A DNA stretch of 58,346 bases. Source: a virus. Position 1 is the first letter of the stretch; every line of letters begins with the position of its first letter. The position numbers were made by a program, and so were the translations under genes. Positions 1-5,622 of the stretch are shown piece by piece. Under the pieces are notes generated by a model. The model ran no database searches. It worked only from the letters and a program-made list of their open reading frames with translations, and had not been told where the DNA came from. The stretch covers positions 1-58,346 of the IMG/VR virus record IMGVR_UViG_3300025769_000128. One strand, 5' to 3'.

Positions 1-22
1 AATATATAATATAATAAACAAT
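1..22 (+). promoter_or_regulatory. AT-rich promoter-like element, partial
   Basis: The first bases carry the run TATATAATATAATAAACA that recurs upstream of several early genes. The usual upstream AATACGAT block would lie beyond the window edge. It sits 27 bases before the first gene. Confidence 0.4.
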
Positions 23-48
23 TAAATAACCAATTTAAATTAATTATC

Positions 49-294
49 ATGAAAAAAGTAAATTCAATTACTACAAAGCGATTTGTAATTCGTAAGTCAT
101 TAGTAGGAAGTAACACAGTGATTACTTTCACTAACAAAAAAGGTGTTAAGTACACTTACAATCACGATGAAGTGTATAAAGCCAACAAAGAAAGATTTGA
201 AGCAATGCCATGTTTTGAGAAGTATAAGAATTATACCAACTCAAATGCAGTACCAGCATTCGCTCGCAACCTTGACTCAGTGATAATTGAGTAA
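49..294 (+). CDS. hypothetical early protein, 81 aa
   Basis: A small basic protein of unknown function, the first gene after the promoter-like element at the window start. The ATG at 49 follows an A/T-rich leader with no Shine-Dalgarno site, as expected for Bacteroidota. The sequence is rich in Lys, Thr and Asn and has a beta-strand-like Thr/Val pattern around residues 10-35; no catalytic motif, signal peptide or membrane segment is visible. It is followed directly by a strong rho-independent terminator, so it may be a single-gene transcript. Coding is supported by the start position, length and context only. Confidence 0.7.
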   Translation: MKKVNSITTKRFVIRKSLVGSNTVITFTNKKGVKYTYNHDEVYKANKERFEAMPCFEKYKNYTNSNAVPAFARNLDSVIIE

Positions 295-303
295 GTTGGT
301 TGA

Positions 304-336
304 AGAGGGTCGCCAAATGGTGATCCTCTTTTTTTT
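304..336 (+). terminator. rho-independent terminator
   Basis: An 11-bp stem (AGAGGGTCGCC pairing with GGTGATCCTCT, two G-U pairs) closes a 4-base loop AAAT and is followed by a run of eight T. It lies 10 bases after the stop codon of the first gene and separates it from the control region at 340-515. Confidence 0.9.
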
Positions 337-351
337 ACTAAAATGCTATAC

Positions 352-405
352 ATGGTATTCACTGTCAAAAAGTGTGACATTTGCCCCTTACTAGGTTTAC
401 CTTAA
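352..405 (+). CDS. possible 17-aa leader peptide with CxxC
   Basis: A short open frame encoding MVFTVKKCDICPLLGLP. Its ATG ends the string ATGCTATACATG, a variant of the 13-base leader found before the genes at 2180 and 6259, and its 3' half lies in the 48-base element at 373-420. It ends with TAA followed by TAG. The combination suggests a translated leader, but the frame is short enough to be chance. No homology is recognised. Confidence 0.25.
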   Translation: MVFTVKKCDICPLLGLP

Positions 406-420
406 TAGCCTAATGTCACA
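373..420. promoter_or_regulatory. 48-base inverted-repeat element, copy 1
   Basis: The element begins with TGTGACATTTGCCCCTTA and ends with AGCCTAATGTCACA, so its ends are inverted repeats (TGTGACA / TGTCACA). An element of exactly the same length and the same conserved ends lies at 7338-7385. In both copies the right arm contains an ATG. It is a candidate operator or an RNA stem that hides a start codon. It also contains GACATTTG, one mismatch from the Bacteroidota -7 box. Confidence 0.65.
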
Positions 421-487
421 GTTTCAGCGACAAACTTTCTTCTTAAAAGAAGAGAGATATAGTATAACACCACCCTATATTAACTAA
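413..487 (+). CDS. possible 24-aa peptide starting in the 48-base element
   Basis: The ATG in the right arm of the 48-base element opens a 24-codon frame beginning MSQFQRQTFF and ending PPYIN. In the second copy of the element the equivalent ATG opens the 206-residue helix-turn-helix gene (MSHNRN). The parallel makes translation here plausible, but the short length leaves it uncertain. Bases 337-515 contain otherwise only the elements listed. Confidence 0.25.
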   Translation: MSQFQRQTFFLKEERYSITPPYIN

Positions 488-515
488 TCTAACTAACTAT
501 TAAACACCTCAAGCT

Positions 516-635
516 ATGTCTAAAAAACAAGATAGAAAGCAAATTAAAGAAGAAATACTCACGTCTATGTTCGCTATTGGAGCGTTACTCATTGGTTATG
601 GTATTTTGCAAGCATTCGTATACCTTACAAATTAA
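516..635 (+). CDS. small single-span membrane protein, 39 aa
   Basis: A 39-residue protein with a charged N-terminus (MSKKQDRKQIKEE) and one hydrophobic segment at about residues 17-37 (MFAIGALLIGYGILQAFVYL), typical of a single-pass inner-membrane protein with its N-terminus in the cytoplasm. The ATG lies a short distance after an A-rich leader (TATTAAACACC). The next promoter-like element starts immediately after the stop codon. Function unknown; small early phage membrane proteins often act on host processes, but nothing here shows that. Confidence 0.6.
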   Translation: MSKKQDRKQIKEEILTSMFAIGALLIGYGILQAFVYLTN

Positions 636-665
636 TTACGATGCTTCATATATAATATAATAAAC
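636..665 (+). promoter_or_regulatory. promoter-like element (ACGAT / TATATAATATAATAAAC)
   Basis: TTACGAT, four bases, then CATATATAATATAATAAACA, 18 bases before the ATG at 683. It matches the copies at 1481, 2301, 3799 and 5562. The conserved order and spacing across intergenic sites suggest a phage-specific or early promoter. Confidence 0.6.
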
Positions 666-682
666 ATTTAAACCAACTTATT

Positions 683-868
683 ATGCGAAAAATATCTTTC
701 TCTCGCCGCGACTCATTTAAAAAAGTAATCACCATAAATGGTCGCAAGTTCAAGCACTTCAGTTTGCTTAACATACCAAACAACTTCGGATGCCAATCTA
801 CTTCAAATGGTAAAGAAGGTATTTCAGAGTACATTAACTACAAAGGTTTAACTTATTACGCAGAGTAA
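683..868 (+). CDS. hypothetical basic early protein, 61 aa
   Basis: A 61-residue basic protein (N-terminus MRKISFSRRDSFKK) directly downstream of a promoter-like element. It has no recognisable domain, no signal peptide and no membrane segment. Its N-terminus is Arg/Lys/Ser-rich, which could suit nucleic-acid contact. It is followed after two bases by the next gene, consistent with one operon running from 683 to about 1494. Confidence 0.65.
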   Translation: MRKISFSRRDSFKKVITINGRKFKHFSLLNIPNNFGCQSTSNGKEGISEYINYKGLTYYAE

Positions 869-870
869 TT

Positions 871-1050
871 ATGGAAGATCTAAGAAACATGTTAACTATT
901 ATTTCTAGTGGCCGTCGCTATGACGAGTTGACTGAATATGGCCAAGAGTATATAAGATCAAAAGCTAATTACTTATGCAATAAGTTTGATGGGCAAATAG
1001 CCGACACTCATCATGTAATCACTTATGCAAAATTCAAAGGATGGCTATAA
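871..1050 (+). CDS. hypothetical early protein, 59 aa
   Basis: An ATG two bases after the preceding stop codon opens a 59-codon frame (MEDLRNMLTIISSGRRYDEL...), ending with TAA at 1048-1050. The tight spacing supports real coding. The product is a soluble, mixed-charge small protein with Tyr and His near the C-terminus and no recognised motif. Confidence 0.6.
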   Translation: MEDLRNMLTIISSGRRYDELTEYGQEYIRSKANYLCNKFDGQIADTHHVITYAKFKGWL

Positions 1051-1066
1051 CTAAAAATAAATTATT

Positions 1067-1273
1067 ATGAGTAGAGTAAAGTTCAATGGTTTTGAAAACC
1101 ACATAATTAAACAAGCGTTAAATGGTTTTTCAAGCCAAATGGAAGCTGAAATAGAGCAAGCAGAAGCAGATGGTAACAGATCTATATATGCACCTGGTTT
1201 CTTTAATATGATCTGCAAAGATTTAATTGATAAAGTAGATGATATGACACTTAAAAAAGATAGAGGATTATGA
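1067..1273 (+). CDS. hypothetical early protein, 68 aa
   Basis: A 68-residue soluble protein, probably mostly helical (residues 8-35 carry alternating charged and hydrophobic residues). It follows an A-rich leader (AAAAATAAATTATT) and ends in an ATGA overlap with the next gene, so the two are probably translationally coupled. No domain recognised. Confidence 0.65.
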   Translation: MSRVKFNGFENHIIKQALNGFSSQMEAEIEQAEADGNRSIYAPGFFNMICKDLIDKVDDMTLKKDRGL

Positions 1274-1494
1274 ATTATCATTGGAACAAAGACACTATTA
1301 TGTACTTCGTACAATTATCAAGAGAAACTAACATGCAAGAGTTCTCATACAAAGTCATGGACTTCATTGAGCGTGATTGCAGTACTGAAGAAGATGAAAC
1401 ATTCCAAGATCTCTATGACGACCTTATGGATGTAATCTTAAAAGAAATAACCATTGACCGTGCTAAAGAAATACAAAACAAATACGATAAGTAA
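1270..1494 (+). CDS. hypothetical acidic early protein, 74 aa
   Basis: Starts in an ATGA overlap with the stop of the preceding gene. The 74-residue product is acidic and predicted helical (DFIERDCSTEEDETFQDLYDD at about residues 32-52), without a recognised domain. The promoter-like element of the next gene (AATACGAT) is embedded in its last codons, so the 3' end has a dual role. Confidence 0.65.
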   Translation: MNYHWNKDTIMYFVQLSRETNMQEFSYKVMDFIERDCSTEEDETFQDLYDDLMDVILKEITIDRAKEIQNKYDK

Positions 1495-1512
1495 AATATA
1501 ATATAATAAAAT
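1481..1512 (+). promoter_or_regulatory. promoter-like element overlapping a gene end
   Basis: ACAAAACAAATACGATAAG followed by AAAATATAATATAATAAAAT. The first block lies inside the last codons of the preceding gene. The same ACAAAAC(A/G)AATACGAT string occurs at 3791 and 5554, which argues for a functional element rather than coding constraint. Confidence 0.55.
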
Positions 1513-1521
1513 AAACACATC

Positions 1522-1785
1522 ATGAAAACAGAAAATGCAATCAAAGCACTTATTAAAGCGCGTAACGAAAAGTACAATAGTAAGACACTTCACATCAAAG
1601 TATCTGAAGAGCGTAGTTGGTCAAACAAAAAAGTATTAACTATCACTGGTCACGAGGTAGCAGTATACTTCTCTGCTATGGCTAATTTCTTATGCCCAAT
1701 GATCGCAACTTATGTTGAAGTTATTGATAATACAACTTATATTGAAGTTATTGATAATACAACAGTAAAAATTGAGCTTAACTAA
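1522..1785 (+). CDS. hypothetical early protein with duplicated 9-aa segment, 87 aa
   Basis: An 87-residue protein of unknown function (MKTENAIKALIKARNEKYN...). Residues 64-81 are two copies of a 9-residue unit (YVEVIDNTT, YIEVIDNTT), coded by a 27-base tandem duplication. Without it the protein would be 78 residues. The copies differ at Val/Ile, a G/A base difference, which could represent two strain variants placed side by side. Its ATG follows a promoter-like element and the leader AAATAAACACATC. Confidence 0.65.
   Translation: MKTENAIKALIKARNEKYNSKTLHIKVSEERSWSNKKVLTITGHEVAVYFSAMANFLCPMIATYVEVIDNTTYIEVIDNTTVKIELN
1711..1764. repeat. 27-base tandem duplication
   Basis: Copy 1 is 1711-1737 and copy 2 is 1738-1764. 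They share 22 identical bases in the middle, with mismatches at 1714/1741 (G/A) and 1737/1764 (T/A). The duplication keeps the reading frame. Confidence 0.9.
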
Positions 1786-1786
1786 T

Positions 1787-2014
1787 ATGACACCACAAGA
1801 AGAACTAGAGCAGCGTTTAAAGAACCACAAATGGTGGGCATTCATGAGTGATGATCCTTCTGTTGATAAAAAAGCACAAGAAGATTATATGGAGATCATT
1901 AAGCTAATGCGTGATTTCCCTAATCGTGAAGAGGCTTTTGAGTTATACAAAAAGCACTGCCCTGAAGAATTATTTCTTGATGGCTCTTTAGTACGTAAAT
2001 CTATTGGACTATGA
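1787..2014 (+). CDS. hypothetical early protein, 75 aa
   Basis: The frame is open upstream, but the ATG at 1787 (MTPQEELEQR) is preferred because it overlaps the preceding stop as TAATATG and gives a typical helical N-terminus. The 75-residue product is charged and Trp-containing (NHKWWAFMSDDPSVDKKAQ) with no recognised domain. It ends in an ATGA overlap with the gene at 2011. Confidence 0.65.
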   Translation: MTPQEELEQRLKNHKWWAFMSDDPSVDKKAQEDYMEIIKLMRDFPNREEAFELYKKHCPEELFLDGSLVRKSIGL

Positions 2015-2169
2015 CACTAATCACAATTTATAAAATAGCAGACGAGATAGTTATCAAGCATGGTATCTATGTAAGTAAGTCAAAAGACTATTTATCTCTG
2101 CCACCACAATACCAAAAGCAAGTTCGTGAGCGTGTATACAAGCAGCTTACTAATGCTTATATTGGCTAA
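2011..2169 (+). CDS. hypothetical early protein, 52 aa
   Basis: Begins in an ATGA overlap at the end of the preceding gene and encodes 52 residues (MTLITIYKIADEIVIKHGIY...), basic in its C-terminal half (QKQVRERVYKQLTN). The stop TAA overlaps the string ATGCTATACACAT that leads into the next small gene. No domain recognised; coding is supported by the overlaps at both ends. Confidence 0.6.
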   Translation: MTLITIYKIADEIVIKHGIYVSKSKDYLSLPPQYQKQVRERVYKQLTNAYIG

Positions 2170-2181
2170 TGCTATACACAT
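2169..2181 (+). promoter_or_regulatory. 13-base leader motif ATGCTATACACAT, copy 1
   Basis: The motif overlaps the preceding stop codon (TAATG) and its last two bases are the start of the next ATG. Exact copies occur at 6248-6260 and 17619-17631, and a shortened one at 343-353. A 13-base string is not expected to recur by chance in a window this size. Confidence 0.5.
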
Positions 2182-2293
2182 GCGAGAAAGATTACTACAA
2201 TTATTTCACTATATTATTGTGGCACCAACAATAACAGCAATAGTATTTTTCATATGCTGGTTGTTCGCTAAGCTATATTTTCTTATAGTGTAA
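2180..2293 (+). CDS. small membrane protein, 37 aa
   Basis: A 37-residue protein with a short basic N-terminus (MRERLLQLF) and one long hydrophobic span at about residues 11-37 (YIIVAPTITAIVFFICWLF then AKLYFLIV). The ATG is the end of the ATGCTATACACATG leader. A single-pass inner-membrane protein, function unknown. The next promoter-like element follows at 2301. Confidence 0.55.
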   Translation: MRERLLQLFHYIIVAPTITAIVFFICWLFAKLYFLIV

Positions 2294-2300
2294 CAAATTA

Positions 2301-2328
2301 AATACGATCACTTATATATAATATAAAT
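2301..2328 (+). promoter_or_regulatory. promoter-like element (AATACGAT / TATATATAATATAAA)
   Basis: AATACGAT, CACT, then TATATATAATATAAAT directly abutting the ATG at 2329. The short distance would give a nearly leaderless transcript if it is a promoter. Confidence 0.55.
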
Positions 2329-2727
2329 ATGAATAATCAAATCTTAAACAAAGAAACAAGTGTGGCTATGCTTAAAGCATTTGGCTGTACAGAAATATCT
2401 ACTCCACAACAAAAAGCTAATGGCACAGATGTGTGGGAGTTACCAAGACATACTATTATCAAGTATAATGGTAAAGCAAAACCTGGTTGGAAACCTCGCT
2501 TTGCGCTGTATAATAGTGGTTATGTAAGAGTACTACATAGTCATCATAGTAAGCAGTGCTATCAAATCAACCCTACTTATGATCAAAAGTTTTTTTTCAT
2601 TGATAGTCAACTCAATGTGCGTGAGTCTACAAGTAAAATGCGTATGCTTATCTACGGTGATGCCGCGCGATACCAATACCTAGTACAATACATCTTTAAA
2701 AATTACAAAAAATACCTTGAACTATGA
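2329..2727 (+). CDS. hypothetical protein, 132 aa
   Basis: A 132-residue basic protein of unknown function with aromatic-rich beta-like stretches (PRFALYNSGYVRVLHSHHSK at about 64-83) and a helical C-terminus. It has no signal peptide or membrane segment. The ATG directly follows the promoter-like element. It ends in an ATGA overlap with the next gene, the start of a four-gene coupled run to 3789. Confidence 0.7.
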   Translation: MNNQILNKETSVAMLKAFGCTEISTPQQKANGTDVWELPRHTIIKYNGKAKPGWKPRFALYNSGYVRVLHSHHSKQCYQINPTYDQKFFFIDSQLNVRESTSKMRMLIYGDAARYQYLVQYIFKNYKKYLEL

Positions 2728-3038
2728 AAAGTTTAATTGACCTATCACCAATCTTTAATTTCCTTAAAAAGAAAGACGAAGAACAAAAAGAACCAACATT
2801 CACATTGTCTGAAGTAATGGCCATATTGGAAGAAGCTCTTGTGAGATCTGAAGAAGATACTGGAGATATTAACTGGGACGATATAGAATATGATGTAGAT
2901 ATTGATTGGCATAAAAGAATTTGCATTAATAATGTAGATGTTTCAAGTCAACTTGAAGAAGTTTTTAACTCTGTAAATGACTGCTTTGAAAAACTTATTA
3001 CCGACTATGTTGAAATGCAAAAAGAAAATAATAGTTAA
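2724..3038 (+). CDS. hypothetical acidic protein, 104 aa
   Basis: Starts in an ATGA overlap. The 104-residue product is strongly acidic (residues 35-58 rich in Glu and Asp), with a helical C-terminal part. Its composition is DNA-mimic-like in the loose sense of a small, very acidic early protein, but no family is recognised and that idea is inference only. It lies two bases before the next gene. Confidence 0.7.
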   Translation: MKSLIDLSPIFNFLKKKDEEQKEPTFTLSEVMAILEEALVRSEEDTGDINWDDIEYDVDIDWHKRICINNVDVSSQLEEVFNSVNDCFEKLITDYVEMQKENNS

Positions 3039-3040
3039 TT

Positions 3041-3289
3041 ATGTCAGGATACGAAGTTATTAAAGGGAAAAATAAGTATGATCACTATGAAGTTCACATA
3101 CCTATAGAAGAAGTTGGTATTGTATATGGTTCATACGAAGTATGGGATAGGGACTCTGGTGGTTATGTGTTTTACGAAGAAGGCTCGTTGATCTTTGAAG
3201 ACGGCGAGTTGATCGACTATGATGGCATTGCCGAACTACCTGAGTCTATTATTAATGAAATAGCAAAAATTAGAAAAGTAAGTTTATGA
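3041..3289 (+). CDS. hypothetical acidic beta-rich protein, 82 aa
   Basis: An 82-residue acidic protein rich in Tyr, Gly, Glu and Asp with alternating hydrophobic residues suggesting beta strands (EVGIVYGSYEVWDRDSGGYV at about 24-43). It resembles many small phage proteins with a strand-rich fold, but no family is recognised. It ends in an ATGA overlap with the DnaA-like gene. Confidence 0.65.
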   Translation: MSGYEVIKGKNKYDHYEVHIPIEEVGIVYGSYEVWDRDSGGYVFYEEGSLIFEDGELIDYDGIAELPESIINEIAKIRKVSL

Positions 3290-3789
3290 GAGCTTTAGCA
3301 GAAGAACTATACGAGCGTACTAAAGATATGATCAGTGATATTGCTTTCCATGTTATGGATGATCACCATATATCTCATAGCAAAGATCAAGTACTAGCTA
3401 GTATACTAAATGAGTATTATACACTATGGGATAAACCAGTTAAGCTTGAGTACAATCTTAATAATGCAAAAGAGCTGATCTCGCGCGTCGAAATAGATAA
3501 TGCCAATACATTACATAATAAAAAGTTATCAGACAAATCTAGGCTGTCTATTATTGTTCTATATCGCAGTACGTTAGCATATATATTCTATAAGCACTGG
3601 AACATGTCACAAACTCGTATTGGCAATCTATTTAATAGGGACAGAAGTACAGTAGCATATATGGTTTCAGCAACAGCAAATAACATATGGTATTATAATA
3701 AGCAAGATTGTTTTGAGCGTAGAGTTATTGAATACCTATTTGAAGAAGCTGGACTTGACTCACCATTCGATCCTATAAAGGTCAATTAA
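3286..3789 (+). CDS. DnaA domain IV-like DNA-binding protein, 167 aa
   Basis: Residues about 85-135 contain a helix-turn-helix ending in a signature close to that of DnaA domain IV: RIGNLFNRDRSTVAYMV, compared with the known GxxFxxRDHSTV pattern that reads DnaA boxes. The N-terminal 80 residues are helical and unrecognised, and there is no AAA+ domain. It may bind an origin or act as a regulator or a competitor of host DnaA. It is translationally coupled to the gene before it (ATGA overlap), and a promoter-like element follows it. The HTH signature is seen; the function is inferred. Confidence 0.7.
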   Translation: MRALAEELYERTKDMISDIAFHVMDDHHISHSKDQVLASILNEYYTLWDKPVKLEYNLNNAKELISRVEIDNANTLHNKKLSDKSRLSIIVLYRSTLAYIFYKHWNMSQTRIGNLFNRDRSTVAYMVSATANNIWYYNKQDCFERRVIEYLFEEAGLDSPFDPIKVN

Positions 3790-3798
3790 TACAAAACG

Positions 3799-3830
3799 AA
3801 TACGATTAGTTATATATAATATAATAAACA
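3799..3830 (+). promoter_or_regulatory. promoter-like element, best-conserved copy
   Basis: ACAAAACGAATACGAT, then TAGT, then TATATATAATATAATAAAC, followed by the leader AATAAACAC before the ATG at 3839. This copy contains all blocks found in the family and can serve as the reference. Confidence 0.65.
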
Positions 3831-3838
3831 ATAAACAC

Positions 3839-4045
3839 ATGATAGTATTTGTATATCCATCTAAAAAAGTAATGAAAGAAAATGTTGGCAAACCACTTCG
3901 TTATATTGAGACAAGTATGTTTGGCGAAGAATATGTATCTGACGGAAAACTAGTTGGTGCTAATCGACCACACATTACTGGTATTGGCAGAGAGTTCTTT
4001 GCTGAAATAGAAATGGAAAATGGTTTAATCAAAAAAGTTTCTTAA
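3839..4045 (+). CDS. hypothetical protein, 68 aa
   Basis: A 68-residue protein with a Val/Ile-rich N-terminal strand (MIVFVYPSKKV) and a Gly-containing middle. It follows the best-conserved promoter-like element and the leader ATAAACACATG. No family recognised. It lies one base before the next gene, so both are probably co-transcribed. Confidence 0.65.
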   Translation: MIVFVYPSKKVMKENVGKPLRYIETSMFGEEYVSDGKLVGANRPHITGIGREFFAEIEMENGLIKKVS

Positions 4046-4046
4046 A

Positions 4047-4631
4047 ATGAAAACAAAACCACTTAGTAAATACAAGTTGAATAAAATTGAGCTTGGTTTA
4101 GAGCATTGGTTCAGTAAAGCATCTGAACAAGATATTATACAAGGTAAAAAATGGTATAAGTCAGCCAATGAATTAACTACGTCAATAGCTAATAAGTATA
4201 GATACAACAATGAAATAGTTGCATCTGTTATTAGTGCTTTATCTCCTCGTAATAAGTGGCAGCGTAATATTACCGATGCTATACACGTTTTAGATGCGGT
4301 ACAGCGCGATGTACACCATGATCATGTCAAGGTTTGTACATTTAATAATAACAAGTTAAAAGCTTTTGACATTGCAAAAGGTATAAAGTTCATTGATGAA
4401 TCTTCAAGAAAAACATTTTCATTTGTCAAGAATATTGCAAGATTAGATCCAGACTATGTAACAATAGATGTTTGGCATCTTCGTGCTTGTAGTACATTCA
4501 CAAGTGTTCCTAATTATCCAAACAAAACACAGTACGATCAAATAAGTAAACTAACAAAAAGTTTAGCTAAAAAACATAATCTAAAAGGCTATGAGTATCA
4601 AGCCATAATTTGGTGCTCGATAAGAAAATAA
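4047..4631 (+). CDS. conserved phage protein with ALSPRNxW motif, 194 aa
   Basis: A 194-residue basic protein. It carries ISALSPRNKWQRNITDA at about residues 63-79 and TIDVWHLRA near 147-155. I recall this arrangement (SPxxxW, then VDVW with a conserved His or Arg) from phage proteins of unknown function that look like HhH-type DNA glycosylase relatives, but I cannot confirm a family. The product is soluble and mostly helical, with no signal peptide. It is followed at 4639 by the damaged KTSC gene after the usual AATAATAAACACATG leader. Confidence 0.7.
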   Translation: MKTKPLSKYKLNKIELGLEHWFSKASEQDIIQGKKWYKSANELTTSIANKYRYNNEIVASVISALSPRNKWQRNITDAIHVLDAVQRDVHHDHVKVCTFNNNKLKAFDIAKGIKFIDESSRKTFSFVKNIARLDPDYVTIDVWHLRACSTFTSVPNYPNKTQYDQISKLTKSLAKKHNLKGYEYQAIIWCSIRK

Positions 4632-4638
4632 TAAACAC

Positions 4639-4867
4639 ATGGTAAAAGTAACAAACAGTAATTACGATTCTTCTTGGATACAAAAAGCTTCGTACAACCA
4701 CTCAGACAAAACACTATTTGTAATACTTAAAAGCGGATCTTCATATCTGTTTAGTGATATATCTAAAACAGACTTTGATTACTGATTACTTCAATGATAG
4801 TAACTCTCAAGGATCTGCATTTAATAAATTGATCAAGAATAATTATACATTCAAAAAAATTCATTAA
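4639..4867 (+). pseudogene. KTSC-domain protein broken by a 7-base duplication
   Basis: From the ATG at 4639 the frame reads 48 residues, with YDSSWIQKASYNHSDKTL then a FKSG-like segment (LKSGSSYLFSDI), and stops at 4783-4785. The sequence TGATTAC is repeated in tandem at 4776-4782 and 4783-4789. Removing one copy restores a 74-residue frame to a stop at 4865-4867 that adds NSQGSAFNKLIKNNY. Together these match the KTSC domain, a small RNAP/lysyl-tRNA-synthetase-associated module of uncertain function common in phages. Either the gene is truncated in this phage or the duplication is a sequence error. Confidence 0.75.
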
Positions 4868-4872
4868 TTTTG
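4865..4872 (+). promoter_or_regulatory. possible Bacteroidota -7 box before the tRNA genes
   Basis: TAATTTTG matches TAnnTTTG and lies four bases before the first tRNA. No well-placed TTG at -33 is seen (the nearest is at 4829-4831, about 33 bases upstream), so it is only a candidate. Confidence 0.35.
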
Positions 4873-4875
4873 TAT

Positions 4876-4949
4876 GGTCCTTTAGCTCAATTGGTTAGAG
4901 CAACTGACTCATAATCAGTAGGTTGTAGGTTCAAGTCCTGCATGGACCA
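4876..4949 (+). tRNA. tRNA with anticodon CAT (Ile2 candidate, or Met)
   Basis: A 74-base cloverleaf without encoded CCA. Acceptor GGTCCTT pairs with ATGGACC with one T-T mismatch; D-arm AGCTCAATTGGTTAGAGC; anticodon stem ACTGA/TCAGT with loop CTCATAA; T-arm GTAGG-TTCAAGT-CCTGC. CAT can be Met or, after lysidine modification, Ile for AUA codons. The T-arm and anticodon arm look closer to Ile2 (ileX-like) than to elongator Met. AUA is common in this AT-rich genome, which favours that reading. Confidence 0.9.
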
Positions 4950-4953
4950 CTAT

Positions 4954-5027
4954 GCGCCCATAGCTCAACTGGATAGAGCAACAGCCTTCTAAGCTGTAGG
5001 CTACAGGTTCGACTCCTGTTGGGCGTA
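4954..5027 (+). tRNA. tRNA-Arg with anticodon TCT
   Basis: A 74-base cloverleaf, four bases after the first tRNA. Acceptor GCGCCCA/TGGGCGT (one G-U pair); D-arm AGCTCAACTGGATAGAGC; anticodon stem ACAGC/GCTGT with loop CTTCTAA, anticodon TCT reading AGA and AGG; T-arm ACAGG-TTCGACT-CCTGT. CCA is not encoded; both tRNAs are followed by CTA. Confidence 0.95.
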
Positions 5028-5040
5028 CTAAATATATAAT

Positions 5041-5361
5041 ATGAAAGTAAATAAGGAAAGTTATAAGCTTATAAATGAAGCTGTTAACCACGAAGTTTCA
5101 ATTAAGATTATTAATATAGTTAATAAATTTATAGATAGTATAGAAAGTATTGAAGATGGTGGTAGGTATTTAAAGTTAATAAATATGGCTCCAACCATTA
5201 AAGCATTTAACTATAATAAAGATGGTACTTTAAACAGAGAAGACTTTGAGCAGTTCATATATGATCTAATATATGTTAACTACGGAGAGGATATGTTTAA
5301 ACAAGAAATAAATAAATTATCACAATGCGCGAAAAACATTACTTCGGAAAAGAAGGATTGA
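5041..5361 (+). CDS. hypothetical protein, 106 aa
   Basis: A 106-residue protein, largely helical, with Ile/Asn/Lys-rich composition. The ATG at 5041 follows AATATATAAT directly after the tRNA genes, so it may share their transcript. It overlaps the next small gene by 37 bases in a different frame. No family or motif recognised. Confidence 0.65.
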   Translation: MKVNKESYKLINEAVNHEVSIKIINIVNKFIDSIESIEDGGRYLKLINMAPTIKAFNYNKDGTLNREDFEQFIYDLIYVNYGEDMFKQEINKLSQCAKNITSEKKD

Positions 5362-5492
5362 TATTATTGAATATGATTATTGATTTACACCAAACAGTAG
5401 ATACAATACCAAATGACCAAGAGCTTGGTCGAACAATTAGAAAAATATTTAAAGAGTTTGATGAGTACAGAGAACAAATGTCAAGTATGTAA
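5325..5492 (+). CDS. hypothetical helical protein, 55 aa
   Basis: An ATG at 5325, inside the end of the previous gene, opens a 55-codon frame (MREKHYFGKEGLILLNMIID ... IFKEFDEYREQMSSM). The product is an amphipathic helical protein with a good charge pattern, which makes it a better coding candidate here than random overlap. It also overlaps the next zinc-ribbon frame by 32 bases. No family recognised. Confidence 0.5.
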   Translation: MREKHYFGKEGLILLNMIIDLHQTVDTIPNDQELGRTIRKIFKEFDEYREQMSSM

Positions 5493-5622
5493 TAGTTATA
5501 TACCGTCAGGTCTTCGTCATCAATTTATATGTGACAATTGCCTTGTAAATAATACAAAACAAATACGATTAGCAAGATATAATAATATAAACAATAAACA
5601 CAATGGCAGAAACAAAGTGTAA
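5461..5622 (+). CDS. small zinc-ribbon-like protein, 53 aa
   Basis: Two CxxC knuckles (KCQVCNSY and ICDNCLVN) about 14 residues apart suggest a zinc ribbon. A longer start at 5413 is possible, but the ATG at 5461 (MSTENKCQVC) places the knuckles near the N-terminus and reduces overlap with the preceding gene. The C-terminal 18 residues are coded by the promoter-like element of the next gene and are probably not under protein-level constraint. Function unknown. Confidence 0.5.
   Translation: MSTENKCQVCNSYIPSGLRHQFICDNCLVNNTKQIRLARYNNINNKHNGRNKV
5562..5595 (+). promoter_or_regulatory. promoter-like element inside a gene end
   Basis: ACAAAACAAATACGATTAG, then AAGATATAATAATATAAACA. The AT-rich block is slightly rearranged relative to the other copies. 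It leads to the ATG at 5603 via AATAAACACA. Confidence 0.5.

Noticed and set aside
373-420. CRP-type binding site (TGTGA ... TCACA)
   Set aside because: Half-sites are separated by far more than the 6-8 bases of a CRP site, and the host group is not known to use that site.
5530-5542. TGTGACAATTGCC, resembling the left arm of the 48-base element
   Set aside because: It lies in the coding sequence of the zinc-ribbon gene (codons for Cys-Asp-Asn-Cys) and has no TGTCACA partner downstream.
5413-5622. Longer 69-residue version of the zinc-ribbon gene
   Set aside because: The upstream part overlaps the 55-residue gene in full and adds no motif; the ATG at 5461 is the better start, though not certain.
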